Shown: one piece after another, positions 15,727 through 23,732 of the stretch
Numbering within the stretch: the stretch's first letter is position 1
Layout: each line of letters opens with the position of its first letter
Assembly: GCF_002234595.1 (NCBI RefSeq)
Contig: NZ_NMUL01000016.1
Coordinates: 186,001-250,000, forward strand
DNA from: Amycolatopsis vastitatis
Lineage (GTDB): Bacteria > Actinomycetota > Actinomycetes > Mycobacteriales > Pseudonocardiaceae
Direction: 5' to 3'
DNA length: 64,000 bases
Notes under the pieces: generated by a model
Databases searched by the model: none
Told to the model about the DNA's origin: nothing
The model's input: only the letters and a program-made list of their open reading frames with translations
Program-made: the position numbers and the translations under genes

Positions 15727-16532
15727 CCGGGGAAGTCGATGTCGTAGGTGGCGGTGACCGGGGCGTGGTCGGACCAGCGCTGGTCGTAGGCGGCCGCGCG
15801 CTCGACCACGACGTCGATGACCTTCTCGGCCAGGCCGGGGGTCGCGAGCTGGCAGTCGATGCGCCAGCCGGAGTCGTTGTCGAACGCCTGGCCGCGGTAG
15901 GACCACCAGGTGTAGGGGCCGGGCCCCTCGGGGTCGAGCCGGCGCTGGACGTCGGTGTAGCCCGCCTCGGCGTAGACCCGGCCGAGCCAGGCGCGTTCCT
16001 CCGGCAGGAAGCCGGAGTTCTTGCGGTTGCCGCGCCAGTTCTTGAGGTCGACGGTGTCGTAGGCGATGTTCCAGTCCCCGACGACCACGACCTCCCGTCC
16101 GGCCGCGGCGGCCTTCGCCCGCAGCTCGACGAGGTAGGGCAGGAACGCGGCCATGAAGCGTTCCTTCTCGTCCTGGCGTTCGGTGCCGACGTCACCGCTG
16201 GGCAGGTAAAGACTCGCGACGACGACGTTCGGCAGGTGGACCTCGAGGTAGCGCCCGCTGTCCTCGAACTCGGGCTCCCCGAAGCCGACCCGCACCTCTT
16301 CAGGCTCGACGCGGCTGTACACGGCAACGCCGTTGCGCCCCTTCACGGCCGACGGCGCGTGCACCGAGAACCACCCGTCGGGCTCGACGACCTCGGCGGG
16401 CAGCTGGCTCGCTTCGGCGCGCACCTCCTGGCAGGCGACCACGTCGGCCTTCGTGGCGGCGAGCCACTCGACGAAGCCCTTCTTGGCGGCGGCGCGGAGG
16501 CCGTTGACGTTCACGGTGGAGACGGTCAGCAC
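15723..16532 (-). CDS. xth: Exodeoxyribonuclease III / AP endonuclease
   Basis: It cleaves DNA 5' of abasic sites and has 3'-5' exonuclease activity in base excision repair. The GTG at 16532 lies 7 nt after a TAGCGT -10 element, which suggests a leaderless transcript and 269 residues; a GTG at 16541 is the alternative. The family blocks are present: VNVNGLRAA (metal-binding Asn), CQEVRAE (catalytic Glu), GDWNIAYDTVDLKN (Asp and Asn), and SDHAPVTATYD with the terminal Asp-His pair. The stop overlaps that of the cupin gene. Confidence 0.93.
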   Translation of the reverse strand: MLTVSTVNVNGLRAAAKKGFVEWLAATKADVVACQEVRAEASQLPAEVVEPDGWFSVHAPSAVKGRNGVAVYSRVEPEEVRVGFGEPEFEDSGRYLEVHLPNVVVASLYLPSGDVGTERQDEKERFMAAFLPYLVELRAKAAAAGREVVVVGDWNIAYDTVDLKNWRGNRKNSGFLPEERAWLGRVYAEAGYTDVQRRLDPEGPGPYTWWSYRGQAFDNDSGWRIDCQLATPGLAEKVIDVVVERAAAYDQRWSDHAPVTATYDIDFPG

Positions 16533-16590
16533 GCCGTGCACGCTACCGGCCGGGCCGGCGCGTCCGGGGCATCGGGGCAGACTGCCGTTC

Positions 16591-16790
16591 ATGAGCGGGC
16601 TGACTGTGCTGGGCAGTTGTGGTGCGTGGCCGGAGCAAGGGCGAGCCTGCGCCGGTTCCTGTTGGTGCGCAACGACTTCCGCGTCGTCCTCGACCTCGGG
16701 TACGGCGCCGCCTCGCGGTTGTTCGCGCACTGCCGGGACGGGCTGCCGGACGCGGTGGTCGTGACGCACGGCCGCCCGAGGCGCGGGCGG
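16591..16790 (+). pseudogene. Fragment of an MBL-fold metallo-hydrolase gene, frameshifted and truncated
   Basis: From the ATG at 16591 the frame reads LTVLGSCGAWPE, the start of a metallo-beta-lactamase-fold hydrolase. One base is missing near 16655; in the next frame the homology continues as FLLVRNDFRVVLDLGYGA and DAVVVTHG. Homology stops where the metal motif H-x-H-x-D-H should follow: the sequence reads THGRPRRG. Only about 65 of the usual ~240 codons remain. A CAGACT -10-like element ends 7 nt before the ATG, so the promoter may still work. Confidence 0.65.
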
Positions 16791-17202
16791 CGCGGGGAAG
16801 GCTGCGGAGGCACACCGGCCCCAGCTCTGGAGCAGCCTCTCCGAGGGCACCCCGAGACCATGGCGACCCACCGCCAACTCCCCCACGCTCCAACCCCCGT
16901 CAGAACGCATCCCCGGGAAGAGCCCGGCCTCGCAGGCCACCCCGGCCCCGGCCGAAGCCCGGCTCCGACCCCCGTCGCAACCCGGCCTCCGCCACACCGA
17001 TCCCCGGCACCGCCGCCCGGCCCACCTGCCCGCGGAACTCCCCCTGGAGACCCCGCGGACACCGTCAAACCGCCGCTCGCACGCACGCCGCATTCAGTTG
17101 TCGTCCGTCCCCGGACGTCTCCCCCTCTCCTGCGGCCAAGCCGCCGACCAGCGCTTTCGGACGTGATCAGTTCTAGCACCCACCACCGACAAAAACGGCG
17201 CC
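16791..17202. other. Gene-poor stretch, probably decayed sequence
   Basis: About 410 bases follow the broken MBL-fold gene without a credible coding region. The plus strand is very C-rich with many CCCC and CCGG runs, and the open frames through it give Arg/Pro-rich translations with no recognisable motif. It may be the eroded remainder of the hydrolase gene. I see no RNA gene or repeat family in it. Confidence 0.5.
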
Positions 17203-17239
17203 TTGACTCCCGAAGCTACGTTAATTAGCTTTAAAGCTA
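17203..17239 (+). promoter_or_regulatory. TetR-gene promoter overlapped by a palindromic operator
   Basis: TTGACT (17203-17208) is separated by 17 nt from TAGCTT (17226-17231). The 14-bp perfect palindrome TAGCTTTAAAGCTA (17226-17239) covers the -10 element and the expected transcription start. This arrangement predicts auto-repression by the TetR protein whose gene starts at 17261. Confidence 0.7.
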
Positions 17240-17260
17240 TGCCAAGTAGCCACCCCAGCG

Positions 17261-17842
17261 ATGTCCCCTAGAGCCGGCCTGACCACCGACGCCGTGGTCG
17301 ACCTTGCCTTAGCCCTCGTCGACGAAGCCGGTCCGGAGGCGCTGACCCTCGCCAAGGTCGCCGAACGCGCCGGGGTCGCCGCGCCCTCGCTCTACAAGCA
17401 CGTCAAGAACCTCGCCGATCTCCGGCGGCTGATCGACCTCAAAGTCGTCAAGGAGATGGCCGAAACGCTGCGCACCTCGGCCACCGGGCGCGAGGGCGGG
17501 GACGCCGTCGCCGCCGTCGCCGATGCCTACCGCGACTACTTGCGGCGGCATCCGAACCGCAGCCGGGCACTCGTCACCGCTCCGGACGAAAGCGACACCG
17601 AACTCAGCCGCGCCACCCACGCCGTCGCCGAAGTCGTCTTCGCCGTCCTGCGGCCGTTCGGCTTCGACCACGCCCAGGCCGTGCACAGCACCCGGTGCCT
17701 CCGCGCCGCCGTCCAGGGCTTCGCCGGGCTCGAAGCGTCCGGCGGGTTCGGCCGCCCGGAAGACGTCGACGAGAGCTTCGAAGTCCTCAAAACCATGCTC
17801 GTCCAAGGCCTCACGGCCTACGCAGGGAAAGCAGAAAGATGA
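17261..17842 (+). CDS. TetR/AcrR-family regulator with WHG-type C-terminal domain
   Basis: The product has 193 residues. The N-terminal helix-turn-helix (about 8-55) reads LTLAKVAERAGVAAPSLYKH. The ligand-binding region contains the helical pattern seen in the TetR_C WHG group (AVHSTRCLRAAVQGFAGLEASGGFG). It begins 22 nt after a perfect palindrome overlapping its own -10 element. Its stop codon overlaps the start of a 28-residue membrane peptide gene (ATGA), which in turn overlaps the next membrane protein gene. The regulator therefore heads a translationally coupled three-gene unit. Confidence 0.9.
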   Translation: MSPRAGLTTDAVVDLALALVDEAGPEALTLAKVAERAGVAAPSLYKHVKNLADLRRLIDLKVVKEMAETLRTSATGREGGDAVAAVADAYRDYLRRHPNRSRALVTAPDESDTELSRATHAVAEVVFAVLRPFGFDHAQAVHSTRCLRAAVQGFAGLEASGGFGRPEDVDESFEVLKTMLVQGLTAYAGKAER

Positions 17843-17925
17843 CCTTCATCCTCGCCGTACTGCTCTTCACCGTCGGATTGGGCGTGCTCGACGCCCGCTT
17901 CCCCTGGACGGAGGCGCACCGATGA
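17839..17925 (+). CDS. 28-residue single-helix membrane peptide
   Basis: The short frame encodes a hydrophobic stretch, FILAVLLFTVGLGV, followed by a polar tail (DARFPWTEAHR). Both ends overlap neighbours by ATGA: the start with the TetR stop, the stop with the start of the 182-residue membrane protein. That double coupling and the clean helix-plus-tail composition support a real microprotein rather than chance. It could be a small partner of the downstream membrane protein. Function is unknown. Confidence 0.55.
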   Translation: MTFILAVLLFTVGLGVLDARFPWTEAHR

Positions 17926-18470
17926 TCGCCGGGCACTTCGGGCTGGCGGCCGCGGTCAAGGCCGGCCGGCCCGCGATTCCCGTGTGGACACTCATGCTCG
18001 CCACGGCCTGGCTCGACGTCGTCTTCGTGCCGCTCTACCTGAGCGGCGTCGAGACGATCGACGGCGAAGGCTACGGCGGCGGCCTGATCCACGCCGACTA
18101 CACGCATTCCCTGGTCGGCGCGCTCGCGCTGGCCGCGCTCTTCGGCGCCGTCGCGAGCCGGTGGCTCGGCCGGGAGGCCGGGCTGATCCTCGGCGGCGTC
18201 GTGTTCTCGCACTGGCTGCTCGACCTCGTCGTGCACCGCGCCGACCTGCCGATCCTGCCCGGCAACGCGGGTGACCTGCCCGTGTTCGGCTTCGGGCTCT
18301 GGCGGCTGCCGGCCGTGTCGGCCGTCGTCGAACTGCTGATGCTGGCCGTCGGGATCGGCCTCTACTGGCGCGCGGCGGCGAAACACGACCCGAAACGCGC
18401 GCGCACGCTCGGCCTGTCGGCCGCGGCGTTCGGGGTGGTCACCCTGGCGGCCGACCTGCTCGGCGTCTGA
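17922..18470 (+). CDS. Membrane-bound metal-dependent-hydrolase-like (YdjM-type) protein
   Basis: The product has 182 residues and about five hydrophobic segments. Histidines and acids sit near membrane borders: GHFGLA at the N-terminus, HADYTHSLVGAL and HWLLDLVVHRADLPI. This spacing resembles the YdjM/LexA-regulated membrane-bound hydrolase family, whose activity is poorly understood. The ATG overlaps the stop of the upstream microprotein gene. Regulation by the TetR protein of the same unit is likely. A permease-like role cannot be excluded. Confidence 0.65.
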   Translation: MIAGHFGLAAAVKAGRPAIPVWTLMLATAWLDVVFVPLYLSGVETIDGEGYGGGLIHADYTHSLVGALALAALFGAVASRWLGREAGLILGGVVFSHWLLDLVVHRADLPILPGNAGDLPVFGFGLWRLPAVSAVVELLMLAVGIGLYWRAAAKHDPKRARTLGLSAAAFGVVTLAADLLGV

Positions 18471-18499
18471 CCCACCCGTCGGGACTCAACCGTCGGGAC

Positions 18500-18811
18500 T
18501 CAACAGGCGGAACCGGCGACCGGCTGGGTGTACTCGGCGGCCACCCACTTGGCGTCGGCCACCTTCCGGAAGCCGTTCTGCACGCCGGGGAGGGCGTCGA
18601 ACTGGGCGTCACGCAGGTACTTGCCGACGACCTTCGCGTTGCCGTCTGCCGCTTCGCGAGCGTTCAGGACGTCCGCGGTCACCGTCACCTTGCAGCCGGT
18701 GGCCGAAGCTCCGGAGGCCTGCTGCTTTCCGTTGTTCAACGCGTAAATGACGATGATCGCGATGATCGCGCCGACGACGAGCGCCGTCTTCTTCGACATA
18801 CCGAGGATCAC
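18500..18811 (-). CDS. Membrane-anchored SH3-like (SH3b) domain protein
   Basis: The GTG at 18811 is selected because GGAGG lies 5 nt upstream; the internal ATG at 18799 is too far from it. The product has 103 residues. One transmembrane helix (TALVVGAIIAIIVIYAL) is followed by a short Gly/Ser/Ala linker. The extracytoplasmic part has the bacterial SH3 pattern, with VTADVLNAREAADGNAKVVG and WVAAEYTQPV. Two Cys residues, one at the start of the domain and one at the C-terminus, may form a disulfide. Such domains often bind peptidoglycan. Its partner is not evident. Confidence 0.72.
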   Translation of the reverse strand: MILGMSKKTALVVGAIIAIIVIYALNNGKQQASGASATGCKVTVTADVLNAREAADGNAKVVGKYLRDAQFDALPGVQNGFRKVADAKWVAAEYTQPVAGSAC

Positions 18812-18947
18812 GTCTGCCTCCAACCGCGCATCCCGTCCCCTTGTCAGGGTAGGCAATCCTTTACCCGGACGAACAGCGCCGAACGCCGCAACCACTCGGA
18901 GGCGCCAGCGAAGTCACCCGCCGGTGACGCACTGTGCACAACGGAAA

Positions 18948-18980
18948 AGAGCCCCTTCCCGGTGAACGGGAAGAGGCCCT
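18948..18980 (-). terminator. Intrinsic terminator of the icd gene
   Basis: On the minus strand a GC-rich stem with one imperfect position (GGCCTCTTCCCG against CGGGAAGGGGCTC) is closed by a 4-5 nt loop and followed by TTTTCC. It lies about 15 nt after the icd stop. Confidence 0.75.
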
Positions 18981-18994
18981 TTCCGAGCCGGGAC

Positions 18995-20218
18995 TCAGCC
19001 CTGGGCGATCTTCTTCGCCAGGTTGTCGTCCAGCGTCGCGAGGAACTCCTCGGTCGTCTGGAACGGCTGGTCCTTGCTGATGAGCAGCGCGAGGTCCTTC
19101 GTCATCTGACCGCTCTCGACGGTCTCGACGACGACCTCTTCGAGCTTGTTCGCGAAGCCGATCAGCTCCTGGTTGCCGTCCAGCTTGCCGCGGTGCTCGA
19201 GGCCGCGGGTCCAGGCGTAGATCGACGCGATCGGGTTGGTCGACGTCGGCTTGCCCTGCTGGTGCTGGCGGTAGTGCCGGGTGACCGTGCCGTGCGCGGC
19301 CTCGGCCTCGACGGTCCGGCCGTCCGGCGTGCGCAGCACCGACGTCATCAGGCCGAGCGAGCCGAAGCCCTGCGCGACCGTGTCGGACTGGACGTCACCG
19401 TCGTAGTTCTTGCACGCCCAGACGTAGCCGCCCTCCCACTTCATCGCCGCGGCGACCATGTCGTCGATCAGGCGGTGCTCGTAGGAGATGCCCTTGGCGT
19501 CGAAGTCGGCCTTGAACTCGTTCTGGAAGATCTCCTCGAACACGTCCTTGAACTGGCCGTCGTAGGCCTTGAGGATGGTGTTCTTGGTGGAGAGGTAGAC
19601 CGGCAGGCCGCGGTCGAGGCCGTACTGCAGCGACGCGCGCGCGAAGTCCTCGATCGACTTCTTGTAGTTGTACATCCCCATGGCGACGCCGCCGCCCTCG
19701 GGGAACTTCGCGACCTCGAACTCCATCGGCTCGGAGCCGTCGTCCGGGGTGTAGCTGATGGTCAGCGTGCCCGGGCCGGGGACCTTGAAGTTGGTCGCCT
19801 TGTACTGGTCGCCGTGGGCGTGGCGGCCGATGATGATCGGCTTCGTCCACGTCGGCACCAGCCGCGGGATGTTCTGGATGACGATCGGCTCGCGGAAGAT
19901 CACGCCGCCGAGGATGTTGCGGATCGTCCCGTTCGGGGACAGCCACATCTTCTTGAGGCCGAACTCCTCGACGCGCGCCTCGTCCGGGGTGATCGTGGCG
20001 CACTTGACGCCGACGCCGTGCTTCTTGATGGCGTTCGCGGAGTCGATCGTGACCTGGTCGTCGGTGCGGTCCCGCTCCTCGATACCCAGGTCGTAGTAGT
20101 CCAGGTTCACGTCCAGGTACGGGTGGATCAGCTTGTCCTTGATGAACTGCCAAATGATGCGGGTCATCTCATCGCCGTCGAGTTCGACGACGGTGCCCTG
20201 GACCTTGATCTTGGCCAT
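18995..20218 (-). CDS. icd: NADP-dependent isocitrate dehydrogenase (homodimeric, eukaryote-like type)
   Basis: It converts isocitrate to 2-oxoglutarate in the TCA cycle and makes NADPH. The product has 407 residues, the length of the homodimeric subfamily II enzymes rather than the ~740-residue monomeric type. MAKIKVQGTVVELDGDEMTR opens the protein as in that subfamily. The substrate segment SPNGTIRNILGG and metal-site residues in YDGDVQSD are visible, as is the NADP region HGTVTRHYRQHQQG. AAGGAG lies about 12 nt before the ATG. A terminator follows the gene. Confidence 0.96.
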   Translation of the reverse strand: MAKIKVQGTVVELDGDEMTRIIWQFIKDKLIHPYLDVNLDYYDLGIEERDRTDDQVTIDSANAIKKHGVGVKCATITPDEARVEEFGLKKMWLSPNGTIRNILGGVIFREPIVIQNIPRLVPTWTKPIIIGRHAHGDQYKATNFKVPGPGTLTISYTPDDGSEPMEFEVAKFPEGGGVAMGMYNYKKSIEDFARASLQYGLDRGLPVYLSTKNTILKAYDGQFKDVFEEIFQNEFKADFDAKGISYEHRLIDDMVAAAMKWEGGYVWACKNYDGDVQSDTVAQGFGSLGLMTSVLRTPDGRTVEAEAAHGTVTRHYRQHQQGKPTSTNPIASIYAWTRGLEHRGKLDGNQELIGFANKLEEVVVETVESGQMTKDLALLISKDQPFQTTEEFLATLDDNLAKKIAQG

Positions 20219-20355
20219 GAGCAGCGGTGCTCCTTCCGCGGATCTTCGCGTTGCTTCATACGTCTCGCCGGTAGCGGTACAAGCGTACTGCTTGACGGAG
20301 CTTGATGGTTCCAGTAGTGGTCGGCATCAAGTCTCCACCCGCACTTTGTGTCACA

Positions 20356-20380
20356 GCTCACCGGGCGCCGTCCGGTGAGC
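20356..20380. other. Perfect hairpin in the icd upstream region
   Basis: GCTCACCGG (20356-20364) and CCGGTGAGC (20372-20380) are perfectly complementary with a 7-nt loop. It lies in the divergent interval between icd and the next plus-strand gene. It may be an operator or a transcript hairpin; no T-tract follows on either strand. Confidence 0.4.
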
Positions 20381-20471
20381 CGAGACGACCGTTCGCCGAG
20401 CGGACGTCGCACCCGGGAGTGAACCGAGGCACGATGCCACCCGTGAATCCAGCATGCGGGAGGTGACGGCC

Positions 20472-20981
20472 ATGACGACCCATCGGTACGCGGAGTACGA
20501 AGACGACTACGAAGAGTACGAAGAGACGCCGGATGCGCTCGACGAACGGCCGCGCCGCGGCGTCGCACACCTGGTCAGCGCGCTGGGCGGGCTCCTGCTC
20601 ACCCCGGTCGCGCTGGGCCTGCTGAGCTGGGGCGGGCTGCGCCAGCAGCAGCTGATCCAGGCGACGCTGAGCACCAACCGCGACCCGCTCGGCATCGCGC
20701 TGCTGGCCGGCGGGGCGATCCTGCTGCTGGTCGTCGCCGCGCTCGGAGCGCTGTCGGCGGCGGGCCCGATCCTCGGTGGCCTGATCTACGGCGTGCTGCC
20801 CGGCGTCGCCGCGATGGCCGTCCCCGAATGGGGCTTCAAGCTGGTGAACATGATGCCGAAGAGCGACATCGCGTACGGCGTCATGGACTTCCTCTTCATC
20901 GGCGGCCTGCTCGGCGTGGGCTTCCTCCTGGTCGGCAGCGGACTCGCCAACGCACTGGTCCGGCGGCGGCGCGAAGCCTGA
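20472..20981 (+). CDS. Membrane protein with acidic N-terminus, function unknown
   Basis: The product has 169 residues from the ATG at 20472, preceded by GGGAGG at a 9-nt distance. The first ~35 residues are Glu/Asp/Tyr-rich (YEDDYEEYEET). Four hydrophobic segments follow, including LVSALGGLLLTPVALGLL, LLAGGAILLLVVAALGAL and FLFIGGLLGVGFLLVGSG, with a basic end RRRREA. It resembles small membrane proteins common in Pseudonocardiaceae but I cannot name a family. It is probably co-transcribed with the DUF2203-like gene 26 nt downstream. Confidence 0.75.
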   Translation: MTTHRYAEYEDDYEEYEETPDALDERPRRGVAHLVSALGGLLLTPVALGLLSWGGLRQQQLIQATLSTNRDPLGIALLAGGAILLLVVAALGALSAAGPILGGLIYGVLPGVAAMAVPEWGFKLVNMMPKSDIAYGVMDFLFIGGLLGVGFLLVGSGLANALVRRRREA

Positions 20982-21007
20982 CTCCGCGCCGGTGGCATCA
21001 TCGGCGG

Positions 21008-21388
21008 ATGGGACTGTTCACCGTCGCGGAGGCACGGGACGAACTGGCGCGGCTGCGGCCGGTCCTCGACGAACTCGTGCGCGTCCGCGCCGACGCGGCC
21101 GAGCTCGCGGCCTCGCTGCGGCCGGGCGGCCCCGCCACCGAGCTGGGCGGGCTGCCGGAGTGGAAGGCCGCGCAGGCCCGCCTCGACGACCTGATGACGA
21201 CCGTGCAGCGCACCGGCGCCGAGCTCAAGGGGTTCGCGCCGCTGCTGATCGACTTCCCGGCCGAGCTGGACGGCACCGACGTGCTGCTGTGCTGGCTCGA
21301 AGGCGACCGCGAGCTGGGCTGGTACCACCGCACGGACCTGGGTTTCGCCGGCCGCCGCCCGCTGAAAATCGCTGGTCAGCCCGGCTAG
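21008..21388 (+). CDS. DUF2203-like protein
   Basis: The product has 126 residues. It begins LFTVAEARDELARLRPVLDEL, then a helical middle region (LDDLMTTVQRTGAELKG), and ends with the pattern LIDFPAELDGTDVLLCWLEGDRELGWYH, which I associate with DUF2203, a small cytoplasmic family of unknown role. The ATG at 21008 gives the family-like N-terminus. The gene sits 26 nt after the preceding membrane-protein gene and 10 nt before the methyltransferase gene. Confidence 0.75.
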   Translation: MGLFTVAEARDELARLRPVLDELVRVRADAAELAASLRPGGPATELGGLPEWKAAQARLDDLMTTVQRTGAELKGFAPLLIDFPAELDGTDVLLCWLEGDRELGWYHRTDLGFAGRRPLKIAGQPG

Positions 21389-21398
21389 GTTTGGGGTT

Positions 21399-22010
21399 GT
21401 GGACCACGACTCGAGAGCGGTGTTCTTCGACGGCACGGCCGAGCACTACGACGATGACACCTTCCACGCGGCAGTGGCGGACGAGCTGATCGCGCCGCTG
21501 CCGTCCGAGCCGGGGGTCGTCCTCGACGTCGCCACCGGGACGGGCTTCGCGGCGTACGCGGCGTTGCGGCTGAAGCCGGTTCGCGTGCTGGCTGTCGACC
21601 TGTCGACGGCGATGCTCGCGAAGGCTCGGGCGAAGGCGCCTTCGCTGGACCCGTCGGGCGTGATCACGTGGCAGGCCGGGCCGGCGGTGCCGATGCCGGC
21701 GGACGACGGTTCGGCCGACGTGGTGCTGTGCGCGTCCTCGCTGCACTTCCTGGGCGCGGTGGCGTTCGCCGACTGGCTGCGGGTGCTGAAGCCGGGCGGA
21801 CGGCTGGCGTTCTCGGTCGTGTCGGGAGCGCGCTTCCGGCCGTCAGGCCCGTTCGCGGACTTCGTGCCGGGAGATCTGCCGTTCCCGCTCGACGAGGCCG
21901 GGGCCGCCGCGCTGGCGAAGGACTTCGTGGACGTCTCGGCGAAGACGTTCACCGTCGACGACGGCGAGCGTGTCCGGAGCGTCTTCGTTGTGCACGCGAC
22001 GGCACCGTGA
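21399..22010 (+). CDS. Class I SAM-dependent methyltransferase
   Basis: The product has 203 residues. Motif I is VLDVATGTGFAAYAAL, motif II AVDLSTAMLAKARAKA, and motif III LRVLKPGGRLAFSVVS, all typical of the Rossmann-like fold of UbiE/type 11 enzymes. The GTG at 21399 starts exactly 7 nt after a TAGGTT -10 element, so the mRNA is probably leaderless, even though the gene follows the DUF2203 stop by only 10 nt. The substrate cannot be inferred. Its stop overlaps the next gene as GTGA. Confidence 0.9.
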   Translation: MDHDSRAVFFDGTAEHYDDDTFHAAVADELIAPLPSEPGVVLDVATGTGFAAYAALRLKPVRVLAVDLSTAMLAKARAKAPSLDPSGVITWQAGPAVPMPADDGSADVVLCASSLHFLGAVAFADWLRVLKPGGRLAFSVVSGARFRPSGPFADFVPGDLPFPLDEAGAAALAKDFVDVSAKTFTVDDGERVRSVFVVHATAP

Positions 22011-22687
22011 ACCTGGAGCGGTTCGCCGACGGCCACCTGACGGAGGTCACCACGGACGGCAGCCGGGTTTCACTGCGGCTGGAGGCGTACGTCGAGTACC
22101 GGCTCGTGCCGGGTGAAGTCTCCGTCGTCGAGGTCTTCGAGCTGGCAGCCGACCGGGCCGACCTCGAAACGGCCGGGGCGCCGGTCGCGGACCACACGAT
22201 CGAAGAGCCGTCGTGGTGGGAAGAAGGCGGGCGCACGACCGTCGAGCTGTTCGCGCCGCTGCGGATCCGCGTGACGGCTGCTGCCTTCGACCTGGAGCTG
22301 CTGCGCACCGAACGGCGGCCGGTGCTGCCCCGGCCGTCCGCAAACGCTTGCACCTTCCTGATCCGGCCGCCGATCGATCCGGCCGAGGCCGGCGCGGTGT
22401 GGCGGACCCTCGGCGGCCCGGCGGGGACGCCCGCCGACCCCGACGGCTGGTTCCTCCAGCGCCGGGACCGGCTGGCGAGCTCCCCCACCGGTGTCTTCTG
22501 CACGACCGCGGCGGGCCGCGTCACCTTGGAGCGCCACGATGCGGACGATGAGCTGTGGCGGGCAGCCCGCCTGCTCGGACGGCACGCGAGCCGGGTGCGG
22601 TCCGGGAACTGCGTTTTCGGGCCCGCGGACTGGGTGGCTTGGGTGACGACCGGGACGTTGCCGCCCGTGGAGCGGCTCAGGCCGTGA
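22007..22687 (+). CDS. Conserved-looking cytoplasmic protein, function unknown
   Basis: The product has 226 residues from a GTG that overlaps the methyltransferase stop as GTGA, so the two are translationally coupled. It has no signal peptide or transmembrane segment. The sequence alternates beta-like stretches (TVELFAPLRIRVTAAAFDLELL) with a C-terminal part rich in Trp and Arg (ELWRAARLLGRHASRVRSG). I recognise no domain. Its last 11 bases overlap the end of the convergent secreted-protein gene. Confidence 0.68.
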   Translation: MNLERFADGHLTEVTTDGSRVSLRLEAYVEYRLVPGEVSVVEVFELAADRADLETAGAPVADHTIEEPSWWEEGGRTTVELFAPLRIRVTAAAFDLELLRTERRPVLPRPSANACTFLIRPPIDPAEAGAVWRTLGGPAGTPADPDGWFLQRRDRLASSPTGVFCTTAAGRVTLERHDADDELWRAARLLGRHASRVRSGNCVFGPADWVAWVTTGTLPPVERLRP

Positions 22688-23183
22688 AGTGGACCTCGCC
22701 GCGGGTCGCCGGGCCGTCCGGGCTCCCGCAGTGCTGGACGAACGTCGCGTCGACGCCGGTCGTCCGGCCGTCCGCGTCCTTGTCGAGCCGGCTGATCGTG
22801 AAGTCCGCGTAGTCGTCGCCGCACCCGAAGTAGGTGCTGACCACGAAGATCCCCGGCGTGCTCAACGCCGGGTCGCTCTGCCCGCGGAACCGCGCGCCGG
22901 TGTAGGTCCCGGTGTGCAGCGCCTCGCCGGCCGGCGCGCTGAGCTCGACGCGCAGGTCCTTCAGTCCCGACTGGACGTCGATCTTCAACACGCCGTCACG
23001 CTCCCAGACGGCGATCTCGTCGCCCGGGGCCGAGTACCGGGCGCTGCCCTCCAGCGGCCAGGCGCCGTCTTCCGAGGTGTAAGCGACCGTCTGGACCGGG
23101 TCCGCCGAAGCGACCGGCACGAGCGCCAAGCCCAGCCCGGCCGCGGCCGACAGGACCACGCAGGCACGACGAACAGAATTCAC
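22677..23183 (-). CDS. Secreted protein of unknown function
   Basis: The product has 168 residues from the GTG at 23183, with GGGGAGG at the correct distance upstream. A signal peptide spans about residues 1-27 (LSAAAGLGLALVPVASA). The mature part looks like an all-beta domain (GEALHTGTYTGARFRGQSD, GIFVVSTYFGCGDDYADF) with two Cys residues that could pair. It resembles small exported actinobacterial proteins without an assigned function. The gene overlaps the convergent hypothetical gene by 11 nt. Confidence 0.75.
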   Translation of the reverse strand: MNSVRRACVVLSAAAGLGLALVPVASADPVQTVAYTSEDGAWPLEGSARYSAPGDEIAVWERDGVLKIDVQSGLKDLRVELSAPAGEALHTGTYTGARFRGQSDPALSTPGIFVVSTYFGCGDDYADFTISRLDKDADGRTTGVDATFVQHCGSPDGPATRGEVHFTA

Positions 23184-23269
23184 GGAACCTCCCCATCCCC
23201 AGGGCCGCCGACTGCGGCCTCGCCGATCATGCTGCCAGCACGACCCGCCGCCGAGAAGGGGATTTCTGC

Positions 23270-23683
23270 TCAACGGTGCAGCGAAGCGCCCTTGAGGATC
23301 TTGTCCACGGCGTTCTTCGGGCCGTGCACCGCCATTCCGGCGAGCGCCAGCTTCTCCCCCGGCACCGCGCGGACCGCCGCCCGGTTGTCGGCGTCGTTGC
23401 CGGTGTGGAACAGCTCGTCGGTGAAGATCGAAAACCGCAGCCCGCGGCCCAGCGCGCGGCCGTGCGCCGCGGTCAGGACGTCCGCCGTGCCGGAGAAGAC
23501 CATGATCGGCTGGCCGAACATCGGCAGGTACTCCGTGCCGTCGGCGTCGAGGTACGGCTCGCCCATCAGCTCCGGCGTCACGTGGGCGATTCCGCTCACC
23601 AGGAACGCGGTGACGTTCAGCCGCTGCCAGGACGCCAGGTCGTCGCGGAGCAGGACGGCGATCTTCGTGTCGAAGGAACTCAT
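23270..23683 (-). CDS. DUF2000 family protein
   Basis: The product has 137 residues from the ATG at 23683. The order DTKIAVLLRDDLASWQRLNVTAFLVSG, PMFGQPIMVFSGT, FTDELFHTGNDADNRAAV and LALAGMAVHGPKNAVDKILKG matches the DUF2000 family, a small alpha/beta fold of unknown activity that resembles peptidyl-tRNA hydrolase II. It is divergent from an AraC-family gene 49 bp away, and such regulators often control an adjacent DUF2000 gene; that link is inferred here. Confidence 0.82.
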   Translation of the reverse strand: MSSFDTKIAVLLRDDLASWQRLNVTAFLVSGIAHVTPELMGEPYLDADGTEYLPMFGQPIMVFSGTADVLTAAHGRALGRGLRFSIFTDELFHTGNDADNRAAVRAVPGEKLALAGMAVHGPKNAVDKILKGASLHR

Positions 23684-23732
23684 GCCGCCAGACTCGCCCG
23701 GCCGCCACCCGCGCGTCTTGTACGTTCTTGAC

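Noticed and set aside
16619..17176. Pro/Arg-rich open frame through the gene-poor stretch
   Set aside because: No motif, no ribosome binding site and composition typical of non-coding GC-rich DNA.
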